A stretch of DNA of 64,000 bases from Aquirufa nivalisilvae (GTDB lineage Bacteria; Bacteroidota; Bacteroidia; Cytophagales; Spirosomataceae). The position numbers and the translations under genes are program-made. Under the pieces are notes generated by a model. The model was not told the origin of the DNA, searched no databases, and saw only the letters and a program-made list of their open reading frames with translations. The stretch's first letter is position 1, and each line of letters begins with the position of its first letter. The stretch lies in assembly GCF_004307455.1 (NCBI RefSeq), contig NZ_SEWX01000006.1, positions 1 to 64,000 on the forward strand, written 5' to 3'. Shown in pieces: positions 1 through 8,255 of this stretch.

Positions 1-141
1 GTCACTAAAATGACGAAGACGTCTTTGTGACACACTTTGAAGATACAACTTTTTGTTGGCCATAATTAATAGATTTTAAGTTTAAAATTTTACTTTTAAA
101 CGGTCAACCTATTTCAGGCATTGACAAATTGGTTGTTTTTT

Positions 142-194
142 CATTCTCCATTCTCCATTCTCCATTCTCCATTCTCCATTCTCCATTCTCCATT
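142..194. repeat. Heptamer tandem repeat (CATTCTC)n
   Basis: About seven and a half uninterrupted copies of the 7-base unit CATTCTC lie about 95 bases before the first gene. The unit is not a multiple of three and is non-coding here. It resembles the CATTTAC-type runs at 52.19-52.22 kb. Copy number of such repeats can change by slippage; any effect on the downstream gene is speculation. Apart from this repeat and a short palindrome near base 20, I see no gene in bases 1-288. Confidence 0.9.
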
Positions 195-288
195 TCAGAA
201 CAGGCTTGCAAAAATGGAAGCAATTGATAACTTTGAAAAAGCAACGCCATACTCGGCTCAACAAATAAACCTATTTTAACTCAAAATA

Positions 289-1632
289 ATGAAAAATTCG
301 CGCAGAAACTTCATTAAAAAGGCTTCTACAGGAGCGGCCGTATTATCTATCGGAGGAATTCTTCCCAGCTTTTCAGCTAAAAGTTATAGCCATATTCTCG
401 GTGCCAACGAAAAAATTACCGTGGCCTGTATGGGTGTTAACAGTCGGGGATTAGCTGTTGGCAAGAATTTTGCGGCACAAAAAAATTGTGAAGTCTTACA
501 CGTCAGTGATGTCGATACCCGTGCGGCAGATATATGTATCAATGCCATTGAAAAAATTCAAAATAAACGTCCCAAAGCTACGCCCGACTTCCGAAATGCC
601 TTGGAGGATAAGGATGTCGATGTTTTAATCGTGACAGCTCCTGACCATTGGCATGCACCTGCAGCTATTTTAGCTTGTTCGGCTGGGAAACATGTCTATT
701 TAGAAAAACCATGTTCACATAATCCCAATGAAGGAGAACTGGTAGTAAAAGCCGCAGCCAAATACAAAAGAATTCTACAGATGGGTAACCAACGTAGATC
801 TTGGCCCAATGTAGCTGCCGCCATAGCGGAATTACATGCAGGTGTCATTGGCAAGCCCTATTATGCCAAAACATGGTATACCAATAACCGGGCTTCTATT
901 GGAGTAGGAAAAGAAACCGCTGTTCCATCTTGGCTAAATTATGATTTATGGCAAGGCCCAGCTCCCAGAAAAGCATTCAAAGACAACCTCATCCACTACA
1001 ATTGGCATTGGTTTTGGCATTGGGGTACTGGTGAAGCATTAAACAACGGTACCCACATGGTTGATTTGGCTCGCTGGGGATTAGACGTACATTATCCAAC
1101 TAAGGTTAGTTCTAATGGGGGGAGATACCGTTATCAAGACGACTGGGAAACACCTGACACCCAAATGATTAATCTTGAATTTGAAAATAAATCACTCATC
1201 ACTTGGGAAGGGCGCAGTTGCAATGGTAAATCTGTAGAAAGCCAAAGCGTAGGGGTCATTTTCTATGCCGAGCAAGGTTCCATGCTCATTGAAAGTGGTA
1301 ATTCGTATAAAATCTTCGACTTAAAGAATAACCTAGTCAAAGAAGTGAAAAATGACTTTGCCGTTGATGCACGAAATTTAGCGGATCCTGCATCAAATTT
1401 AGATGCCTTACATATTCAGAATCTATTTGATGGAATCAAAAAAGGGGTAGCTGTCAATTCCGATATATTAAGTGGTCACCAAAGTACGCTATTGGTTCAA
1501 TTGGGTAATATTTCGCAGCGCATAGGCCGAAGCCTACAAATTGATCCTCAAAATGGACACATTTTGAATGATAAAGAAGCCATGAAGTTCTGGAGCAGAA
1601 CCTACGAAAAAGGTTGGGAACCTAAAATCTAA
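289..1632 (+). CDS. Tat-exported Gfo/Idh/MocA-family oxidoreductase
   Basis: The product is 447 residues, predicted to be an NAD(P)-dependent sugar dehydrogenase of the Gfo/Idh/MocA family. The N-terminus carries a twin-arginine signal (SRRNFIKK then a hydrophobic stretch to about residue 30), so it is probably exported folded with cofactor. A Rossmann domain follows (ITVACMGVNSRG), then the family motif EKPCSHNP near residue 140 and a C-terminal alpha/beta domain. It is followed after 4 bases by a NagX-like acyltransferase, then nagB and nagA, so it probably belongs to an amino-sugar or glycoside degradation operon. The substrate cannot be read from sequence; 3-keto-glycoside chemistry is possible because a second exported oxidoreductase and a DUF1080 protein are close by. 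Confidence 0.88.
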   Translation: MKNSRRNFIKKASTGAAVLSIGGILPSFSAKSYSHILGANEKITVACMGVNSRGLAVGKNFAAQKNCEVLHVSDVDTRAADICINAIEKIQNKRPKATPDFRNALEDKDVDVLIVTAPDHWHAPAAILACSAGKHVYLEKPCSHNPNEGELVVKAAAKYKRILQMGNQRRSWPNVAAAIAELHAGVIGKPYYAKTWYTNNRASIGVGKETAVPSWLNYDLWQGPAPRKAFKDNLIHYNWHWFWHWGTGEALNNGTHMVDLARWGLDVHYPTKVSSNGGRYRYQDDWETPDTQMINLEFENKSLITWEGRSCNGKSVESQSVGVIFYAEQGSMLIESGNSYKIFDLKNNLVKEVKNDFAVDARNLADPASNLDALHIQNLFDGIKKGVAVNSDILSGHQSTLLVQLGNISQRIGRSLQIDPQNGHILNDKEAMKFWSRTYEKGWEPKI

Positions 1633-1636
1633 ACGG

Positions 1637-2758
1637 ATGAATAATCCAGATAATAATCAGTTTATTAGCCAGCGCTTACATTCATTGGATGCTTTGCGAG
1701 GCTTTGATATGTTTTGGATTATGGGGGCGGATGAACTCCTCCACAAAATTGCAGAGCAAAGTCAATCACCATTTTGGCAAGGATTAGCTCATCAATTTAA
1801 ACATGTGAAATGGGATGGATTCCGTATCTATGATTTGATATTCCCCTTATTTTTATTTTTAGCTGGTGTTTCTACTCCATTTTCTATTGGCCGCTCCTTA
1901 GAACAAGGCAAAAGTAAAGCTGAGTTAGTAAAGAAAGTCGTTCAAAGAGGATTAACCTTGGTCATTTTAGGCATTATCTATAATGAGGGTTTAGAATTAA
2001 AACCCATCGCTGAAATCCGCTTTTCAAGTGTGTTAGGTAGAATCGGTATAGCCTATATGCTAGCCAATATCATATATTTATACACTAAAGAGAGAGCTCA
2101 AATCATCTGGTTTGCTAGTTTACTTATTGGCTATTGGCTCATCCTCAAATTCACTTCAGCGCCTGGTTTTCCCATGGGTGACCTTAGTGAACCTGGGAAT
2201 TTTGCATCTTATGTTGATCGCAGTATTTTGCCTGGGAGATTATCCAGAGGAATCCATGATACAGTAGGCTTTTTCAATAATATCCCTGCAATCAGCACAG
2301 CATTAGCAGGTATATTGACTGGTATTTTTCTCAAAAAACAGCAATATAATGGCCTAGAAAAAGTCAAATGGATGGTCTATGCAGGAATTGCGTCCCTCAT
2401 CATTGCCCAAATCTGGAATCTTGATTTTCCCATTAATAAAAACATGTGGTCCAGTTCTTTCGTGATGCAAACCACCGGTTTAAGCTTACTTTTACTAGCT
2501 CTCTTCTATTATATCATGGATGTGAAAGGTTATCAAAAATGGGCCTTTTTCTTTCAAGTTATTGGAATGAACTCCATTCTTATCTATTTATCAGGTCATT
2601 TTATCGATTGGGATTATACCAACAATGCCTTATTTACTTGGTTATTTCAAATTTTCGGAGAAAGCTATTCAGTTTGCCTCTCCGTGGTTTGTGTGATCCT
2701 AATTAAATGGGTATTTTTAAGATTCCTTTATGACAAAAAGGTCTTTTTACGCGTCTAA
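1637..2758 (+). CDS. NagX-like membrane acyltransferase (COG4299, heparan-alpha-glucosaminide N-acetyltransferase family)
   Basis: The product is 373 residues and a polytopic inner-membrane protein with roughly ten hydrophobic segments. The N-terminal signature LHSLDALRGFDMFWIMG is typical of the COG4299/DUF5009 family, related to the lysosomal heparan-alpha-glucosaminide N-acetyltransferase. In bacteria these proteins often accompany N-acetylglucosamine catabolism genes and are called NagX, though the reaction is poorly established. Here the gene sits between an exported oxidoreductase and nagB/nagA with very short gaps, which supports a role in GlcNAc or amino-sugar use. The start ATG lies 4 bases after the previous stop, suggesting co-translation. 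Confidence 0.85.
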   Translation: MNNPDNNQFISQRLHSLDALRGFDMFWIMGADELLHKIAEQSQSPFWQGLAHQFKHVKWDGFRIYDLIFPLFLFLAGVSTPFSIGRSLEQGKSKAELVKKVVQRGLTLVILGIIYNEGLELKPIAEIRFSSVLGRIGIAYMLANIIYLYTKERAQIIWFASLLIGYWLILKFTSAPGFPMGDLSEPGNFASYVDRSILPGRLSRGIHDTVGFFNNIPAISTALAGILTGIFLKKQQYNGLEKVKWMVYAGIASLIIAQIWNLDFPINKNMWSSSFVMQTTGLSLLLLALFYYIMDVKGYQKWAFFFQVIGMNSILIYLSGHFIDWDYTNNALFTWLFQIFGESYSVCLSVVCVILIKWVFLRFLYDKKVFLRV

Positions 2759-2769
2759 AGCCTATAACA

Positions 2770-3534
2770 TTGAAACTACATATTTTTTCTGATCCTAAAA
2801 ATCTAGGACAAGCTTCTGGCAGTTTAGCTGCTGAACACATCAAACAGGCCATACAATCCAAAGGTCAAGCGAATATCATTTTAGCTACAGGTACGAGTCA
2901 GTTCGAAACCTTAAATCAATTAATTCAAGAAAAAGATATTGACTGGAGCAAAGTAGTCTTATTTCATTTAGATGAATACATTGGCTTAACGATCACTCAT
3001 CCAGCCAGTTTTAGAAAATATTTAACAGAACGATTCATACAATTAGTTCCCTCTTTACAAGCTGTCAATCTAATTAATGGTGAGCTAGATGCACAGGCTG
3101 AATGCCACCGATTAAATGAGATTATACGCCAACACCCCATTGACGTAGCCTTAGTTGGAATAGGTGAAAATGGACATTTGGCATTCAATGATCCACCCGC
3201 CAATTTTGAAACAAAAGATCCTTATATCGTAGTACAATTGGACGAAGCTTGTCGTAAGCAACAAATGGGTGAAGGTTGGTTTCCTAGCTTGGAAGATGTA
3301 CCCCAACAAGCCATTAGTATGTCGATTCAGCACATCATGGCTTCAAAAAAAATCATTTGTTCTGTTCCTGATTTCAGAAAAGCGGAGGCCGTTAAAAATT
3401 GCTTGGAAAACGAAGTAAGCCCTTGGTTTCCTGCCAGTATACTCCAGAAACATGCTGATTGTTCGATGTATTTAGATCAACATTCGGCTGAATTACTTTC
3501 ACCTTCGTTCAGAAAACAAGCCTTTAACGCCTAA
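2770..3534 (+). CDS. nagB: Glucosamine-6-phosphate deaminase
   Basis: The product is 254 residues and converts glucosamine-6-phosphate to fructose-6-phosphate plus ammonia in the cytoplasm. NagB/RpiA/SOL fold motifs are visible: ATGTSQ (phosphate loop), LDEYIGL (general base Asp) and GIGENGHLAFNDPP (active-site loop with the catalytic His). Compared with E. coli NagB (GNDGHIAFNEP as I remember it), the loop has Asn for Asp and Asp for Glu, which I think is common in the shorter Bacteroidota version. The start is TTG; no in-frame ATG lies near. It overlaps nagA by one base, so the two are almost certainly co-translated. Confidence 0.88.
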   Translation: MKLHIFSDPKNLGQASGSLAAEHIKQAIQSKGQANIILATGTSQFETLNQLIQEKDIDWSKVVLFHLDEYIGLTITHPASFRKYLTERFIQLVPSLQAVNLINGELDAQAECHRLNEIIRQHPIDVALVGIGENGHLAFNDPPANFETKDPYIVVQLDEACRKQQMGEGWFPSLEDVPQQAISMSIQHIMASKKIICSVPDFRKAEAVKNCLENEVSPWFPASILQKHADCSMYLDQHSAELLSPSFRKQAFNA

Positions 3535-4727
3535 TGAACTCCAATCAATCCCGATATAAAATCCATCATGGTGCCGTCATTTTACCGAATGAAATTATAC
3601 CCAATGGAACAGTATTGATTGAAAACGGGAAAATTGTGGAAGTAAAAGCTGGAGATATTGATTATCCAGATGCGATCGCCATAGATGCAAAAGGACATTA
3701 CATATCACCAGGCTTTATCGACATCCACATCCATGGAGGTGGTGGCCATGATTTCATGGATGGTACCGTGGAGGCTTTTTTGGAAATTGCCAAAACACAT
3801 GCTCGATATGGAACTACAGCCATGCTTCCTACGACCTTAACTAGTGAGAAGGAAGACTTGATTTTAACCTTAGATGCTTATCAAAAAGCCAATGAAATCA
3901 ATACCGAAGGTGCCAGTTTTATTGGAATGCATTTGGAAGGCCCATATTTTGCCCTAAGTCAGCGAGGAGCTCAAGATCCAAAATACATCCGAAATCCTGA
4001 TCCTGAAGAATACCAATTCATACTAGAAAATTACGATTGTATTAAACGCTGGTCGGCTGCTCCTGAATTACCCGGTGCCATAGAGTTCGGTGATTATGTC
4101 AATTCCAAAGGTATTTTAGTTGCCCTAGCGCATACTGATGCCATTTATGAGGAGGTTGAAAAAGCTTTCGCTCATGGCTATCGTTTAGCAACTCATTTTT
4201 ATTCTGCCATGTCAGGTGTCACCAGAAAAAATGCTTTTCGTTTTGCGGGAGCAGTAGAAGCTGGTTATTTGATTGATGATATGGATGTGGAAATCATTGC
4301 TGATGGAGTACATCTACCATCCCCTCTTTTGAAGCTTGTATATAAAATCAAAGGAGCTAAAAAAACTGCATTGATTACGGATGCCATGAGGGCAGCAGGA
4401 CTTCCTCCAGGAAATTCTATTTTAGGGCATAAGGATAAAGGGCTAGCCGTGATAGTCGAAGATGGGGTAGCTAAATTACCAGACAGAAGTGCATTTGCAG
4501 GAAGCATTGCTACGGCCGATCGATTGGTGAGAACGATGCTCCAAAAGACGGATGCTCCTTTATTAGAAATTATTCAGATGATTTCAGCTGTACCTGCCAG
4601 AATCATGAAGATTGACCATCAAAAAGGGAGTTTGACTACAGGTAAAGATGCTGATATCCTCATATTTGATCAGGATATCAACATCCAAATGACCATGGTC
4701 AATGGCCGAATCGTATATAACTTATAA
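3534..4727 (+). CDS. nagA: N-acetylglucosamine-6-phosphate deacetylase
   Basis: The product is 397 residues, a cytoplasmic metal-dependent amidohydrolase that removes acetate from GlcNAc-6-phosphate, feeding NagB. The motifs are GFIDIHIHGGGGHDFMDG (first metal-binding loop), HLEGPY, ALAHTDA, ATHFYSAM and ALITDAMRAAGLPPG (with the catalytic Asp). Length matches the family. The ATG overlaps the nagB stop (TAATG). Its last 6 bases overlap the 3' end of the convergent DUF1080 gene. Confidence 0.93.
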   Translation: MNSNQSRYKIHHGAVILPNEIIPNGTVLIENGKIVEVKAGDIDYPDAIAIDAKGHYISPGFIDIHIHGGGGHDFMDGTVEAFLEIAKTHARYGTTAMLPTTLTSEKEDLILTLDAYQKANEINTEGASFIGMHLEGPYFALSQRGAQDPKYIRNPDPEEYQFILENYDCIKRWSAAPELPGAIEFGDYVNSKGILVALAHTDAIYEEVEKAFAHGYRLATHFYSAMSGVTRKNAFRFAGAVEAGYLIDDMDVEIIADGVHLPSPLLKLVYKIKGAKKTALITDAMRAAGLPPGNSILGHKDKGLAVIVEDGVAKLPDRSAFAGSIATADRLVRTMLQKTDAPLLEIIQMISAVPARIMKIDHQKGSLTTGKDADILIFDQDINIQMTMVNGRIVYNL

Positions 4728-5438
4728 TTCCTTAATCTTAATATTTTTGAAGGCCACGTTATGTCCGTGATCTTGCAATAAGATATGCCCTTCTTGTATA
4801 GTTGGGTAATTGGGAAATGACTTGAACTTGCTTTGTTGGAAACCATCCAAAAATGCTTTGGATTTTCGGTTGATCGATACAATCAATTTCCCATCTAAAT
4901 AGTGTTCTATCTGATCATTATTAAAAACGATTCTAGAAGTATGCCAAACAGCAATGTTCACGTCTGGTTTTTGGGCAGCCGCTATTTGATACAATGATCC
5001 TGTTTTAATATCTGCTGGTAAGTGCTTGTCGTTATAAATGAAATCCGCATCATCAATCAACTGATACTCATAACCTGGTTGCGAACCTCCCGTTGCTTTG
5101 GGCATTTTTTCTTCCACCAAATACTTAACTCCTGAATTACCCAACTTACCTAACTTCCAATCAAATCGAAGATCAAAGTTTTTGTATTTTTTCAAACTAA
5201 CAATATCACCACCATCGGCTGCTTCACCACCATTGCTCAATTCCCCCAGCAAGGCTCCATCTCGAATCACCCAACCTTTCTTAGGAAATTCATTCATGAA
5301 TGCCCCGCGCCAACCTTGGGTACTTTTACCATCAAACATCAACATAAACCCAGCTGATTTTTCACTCTTAGTCAACACATTATCTCGCGAGCACGAACAT
5401 AAAGCACTAATAATCAATAAACTATATACTATTTTCAT
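4722..5438 (-). CDS. DUF1080 family lipoprotein (3-keto-disaccharide hydrolase-like)
   Basis: The product is 238 residues. It begins with a lipoprotein signal (hydrophobic stretch, then a Cys at SALCSC), so it is probably anchored in the periplasm or outer membrane. The mature part is a concanavalin-like beta-sandwich of the DUF1080 family (MLMFDGKSTQGW, GVKYLVEE, YEYQLIDD). Some family members hydrolyse 3-keto-glycosides made by partner Gfo/Idh/MocA dehydrogenases. The gene follows such a dehydrogenase by 15 bases, which fits an oxidise-then-cleave pathway, but the substrate is unknown. Its 3' end overlaps nagA on the opposite strand by 6 bases. Confidence 0.85.
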   Translation of the reverse strand: MKIVYSLLIISALCSCSRDNVLTKSEKSAGFMLMFDGKSTQGWRGAFMNEFPKKGWVIRDGALLGELSNGGEAADGGDIVSLKKYKNFDLRFDWKLGKLGNSGVKYLVEEKMPKATGGSQPGYEYQLIDDADFIYNDKHLPADIKTGSLYQIAAAQKPDVNIAVWHTSRIVFNNDQIEHYLDGKLIVSINRKSKAFLDGFQQSKFKSFPNYPTIQEGHILLQDHGHNVAFKNIKIKEL

Positions 5439-5453
5439 CGTTTAATAAGAGGT

Positions 5454-6479
5454 TTATTTTTTTGAATACATATCGGCTAAATTGACCTTAGCACCCTGTT
5501 GGTTTTTACTAGCATCGGCTGCTTCCATAAAAGCAAATATTTCTAAGGTTTCTTCTTTTGAAACGGGAGGGTTTCCTGTTTCAAAAAATTCGATAATCTT
5601 AATCAATAAAGGATCGTAGCCGCCATATGGGCCTAAATGTGCAACAGAATTGGCACCAAAAGCAGTGCCCCCATATTCTTGTTTTCCATTTTTCAATCCT
5701 CTAAAAGTACCGATACGGCCATCTTTCCAAACTCCTACTACCACTTCCTGTTCATCGTTGATATATCGATTAACAGATTGACAACCTGTGCCCATCATGG
5801 TAAATAAGGTCTCAACTCCATGAATTCCATACCAGAACAAATCGGGATGGGTCTTTTCAATTTTCATGGGACTATAGGCATCAGCCCCAATCACTCTTCC
5901 TACTTTTCCTGCTCTAATCTCTTGAGCACTTGGGGAAAAACGCAAGGAAGACGCTGAAAATATAGGTACTTTATATTTTTCTGATGCAGCAAATATAGCT
6001 TCAGCATCTTTCAAAGAAGCTGCAATGGGCTTATCAATGAACATCCTTTTCCCAGTTTTAAAAACTTCTAAAGCTTGCTCCAAATGCAATCGCCCATCAT
6101 TGGTTTCCAACATGACCACATCCACTTTTTTCAATAATTCTTGAATGGAATTCACAATTTCCACCCCATATTTTTGTACTTCAGTGGTATATGCAGGAAT
6201 TCTTTCAGTACTAGAAATTATATCTTTACTTCCTTGAGGATAAGCCGCAACAACTTTATATCCAGCATATTGACTAGCATCTGGAGCATTTAAAGCTTTA
6301 GTAAAAGCAGTAACATGAGAAGTATCTAATCCAATGATTCCAATGCGTTTCCCAGCTTCAGCTTTATTTAACATTGAGTTAAAAGGCAAACTGTTCCATG
6401 GATTTGAACTGGCTAAAGCCAATCCCGCCAAAGTACTATGTTGTAAAAATTGTCTTCGAGAGTTTGTATAATTTTTCAT
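5454..6479 (-). CDS. Tat-exported Gfo/Idh/MocA-family oxidoreductase
   Basis: The product is 341 residues with a twin-arginine signal (NSRRQFLQHS), then a Rossmann fold (KRIGIIGLDTSHVTAF) and the family motif FIDKPIAASLKDAE. It is shorter than and only distantly similar to the other oxidoreductase at 0.3-1.6 kb. It lies 20 bases after an MFS sugar transporter and 15 bases before a DUF1080 lipoprotein, forming a three-gene minus-strand operon. I infer oxidation of a sugar or glycoside outside the cytoplasm; the specific sugar is not identifiable. Confidence 0.85.
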   Translation of the reverse strand: MKNYTNSRRQFLQHSTLAGLALASSNPWNSLPFNSMLNKAEAGKRIGIIGLDTSHVTAFTKALNAPDASQYAGYKVVAAYPQGSKDIISSTERIPAYTTEVQKYGVEIVNSIQELLKKVDVVMLETNDGRLHLEQALEVFKTGKRMFIDKPIAASLKDAEAIFAASEKYKVPIFSASSLRFSPSAQEIRAGKVGRVIGADAYSPMKIEKTHPDLFWYGIHGVETLFTMMGTGCQSVNRYINDEQEVVVGVWKDGRIGTFRGLKNGKQEYGGTAFGANSVAHLGPYGGYDPLLIKIIEFFETGNPPVSKEETLEIFAFMEAADASKNQQGAKVNLADMYSKK

Positions 6480-6499
6480 AAATAGGTGATTCAGAAATT

Positions 6500-7804
6500 T
6501 TATCTTCTGATTTTATGGCCGTAAACTGAGTAAAAAACGAGGTATAAATAACAAGGGAATAACACCCAATAAGCTGATCTCAAATCATAGATATCGGCTA
6601 AATATCCATAAAACAAAGGCATGATGGCATTCCCGCATAAGCCCATAATCAGAATAGATGCACCCAGTTTGGTAAATTTACCCAAGCCATCCAAAGCCAA
6701 AGGCCAAATACCCGCCCAAATCAACGAATTGGAAAGTCCCAATAAGACTACAAAACAAATGGAAATATCTACTTGATGGCCTAGAAATAGAACATCTCCA
6801 TGTCCAAAAATAATCCCTAAAGTAAATAAGCTACCCAAAAGTGTGCAGATTCGGAAGGCATTTACCTGAGAAATAAATTTAGGAATGAATATGATTCCCA
6901 AGATATAACCCGCAATGGTGGCTAATAAAGTATAAGAAGGAAATACCTTAGCTTCTAACAAAGCTATGTTCATAGAGCCAGCATATCCAATGATCGTATC
7001 AATGGCAATTACTTGTGTCCCAACATGTAAAAAGATAGCAACAGCCCCTAAAATTAAATGTGGAAATTGAAAAATACTGGTCTTTCCAGAATTAGATAAA
7101 GCTTGCTCCTCTGACTCCGAATCTGTATCAATTTCAGGTAAAGGGGAATAACGCACCAATAAACCCAATAAAAATAAGACAGAACCAACAATAGCATAGG
7201 GTATGGTCACTCGTCCAACCAACTCATCCAAGGCCGCATTTCGGGCTTCGCCTGTCATGGAAGCTAAGTTTTTAAATAAATCACTGTCCGTCGCTTTTAA
7301 TACTACAGCAGCAAAGACTAATGGTGCTAATACTCCAGCACCTTTATTGAATATCCCCATGATGGATATACGCTGTGCTGCACTTTCTTGCGGCCCCAAT
7401 ACCGTGATATAAGGATTAGCGGCAGTTTGCAATATGGCTAATCCTGCGCCTAGGGTAAATAGACCTATTAAAAATATAGGATATGTACGGGTCATGGAAG
7501 CAGGTAAAAAGATGAAAGCACCCAAGGACATAAGCCAAAACCCCAACATCATACCCCGTTTAAAACCAACCTTTTTCAAAAGAAAAGAGGCAGGAACCGA
7601 CATGACAAAATAAGAAATGTAGAAGGCAAAAGTGACAAAATAGGCTTGAAAATTGCTCAATTCACAACCAATCTTAAAATATGGAATCAAGATGGCATTT
7701 ACCCAGGATACAAAACCAAAGATAAAAAACATAAATCCAATGATCAGGATGGACACTTGGGTATCTCTCCTACTCAAAGCAGAAACGGAAACCGCTTTAT
7801 TCAT
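6500..7804 (-). CDS. MFS sugar transporter (FucP/NagP-like)
   Basis: The product is 434 residues with about twelve transmembrane segments, of the sugar:H+ symporter branch that includes FucP, GluP and NagP. Family features include FGFVSWVNAILIPYFK in TM1, LQTAANPYITVLGP in TM4 and NSLIWAGIWPLALDGLGKFTK in the C-terminal half. The neighbourhood (nagA, nagB, NagX-like) suggests N-acetylglucosamine or a related sugar as substrate, but fucose, glucose and galactose porters look alike, so no symbol is given. It is the first gene of the minus-strand operon and diverges from the TonB receptor at 8.26 kb. Confidence 0.85.
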   Translation of the reverse strand: MNKAVSVSALSRRDTQVSILIIGFMFFIFGFVSWVNAILIPYFKIGCELSNFQAYFVTFAFYISYFVMSVPASFLLKKVGFKRGMMLGFWLMSLGAFIFLPASMTRTYPIFLIGLFTLGAGLAILQTAANPYITVLGPQESAAQRISIMGIFNKGAGVLAPLVFAAVVLKATDSDLFKNLASMTGEARNAALDELVGRVTIPYAIVGSVLFLLGLLVRYSPLPEIDTDSESEEQALSNSGKTSIFQFPHLILGAVAIFLHVGTQVIAIDTIIGYAGSMNIALLEAKVFPSYTLLATIAGYILGIIFIPKFISQVNAFRICTLLGSLFTLGIIFGHGDVLFLGHQVDISICFVVLLGLSNSLIWAGIWPLALDGLGKFTKLGASILIMGLCGNAIMPLFYGYLADIYDLRSAYWVLFPCYLYLVFYSVYGHKIRR

Positions 7805-8255
7805 ATAATGAAGGATGAAGATTGCACCATTTTCTATTTTGAAAAGAATACAATCGTTGATTTAAATAGGTTTTTATTAGTCCTAATTTAAATGAATTCC
7901 AATGAAAAACAAACCTGAGTAAACCTGACATTTTAATAGTTCCCGAAAATTTATTGTGAATTAAATAAATTTCAATTCATTTTTTTCCCTTAAAAAAAGT
8001 GTCAAATTCCTTGATTTTAACACTTTTCCATGAGTAAATATTGAACTATTTTAATTTTTTACTAAAAAATACAAAGAACTTTATCAAATACTATACTAAA
8101 ATGATATACTAAATAGGATTATCTGTTTACTTTGCATTCAGATTTTAAACAAGTAAGGCTCAGACTCACCTCTGAGATTTTTTTAATTCAAATAGTCTAC
8201 TAAATACATAGATTTAATTACAAATAAAATAACCGTAACCCATCTCTAACATCCC
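7805..8255. promoter_or_regulatory. Divergent promoter region between the MFS transporter and TonB receptor
   Basis: These 451 bases are very AT-rich and lie between two outward-facing genes, so they should hold both promoters. I see three copies of TACTAAA-like words (two near 8.09-8.12 kb and one near 8.20 kb) that could be part of an operator. No element matches the Bacteroidota -7 consensus TAnnTTTG perfectly. No ORF here looks real. Confidence 0.5.

Noticed and set aside
1-31. End of an upstream gene or a terminator
   Set aside because: A short palindrome (AAGACGTCTT) flanked by GTCAC/GTGAC is present, but there is no T-run and too little sequence to support a coding end.
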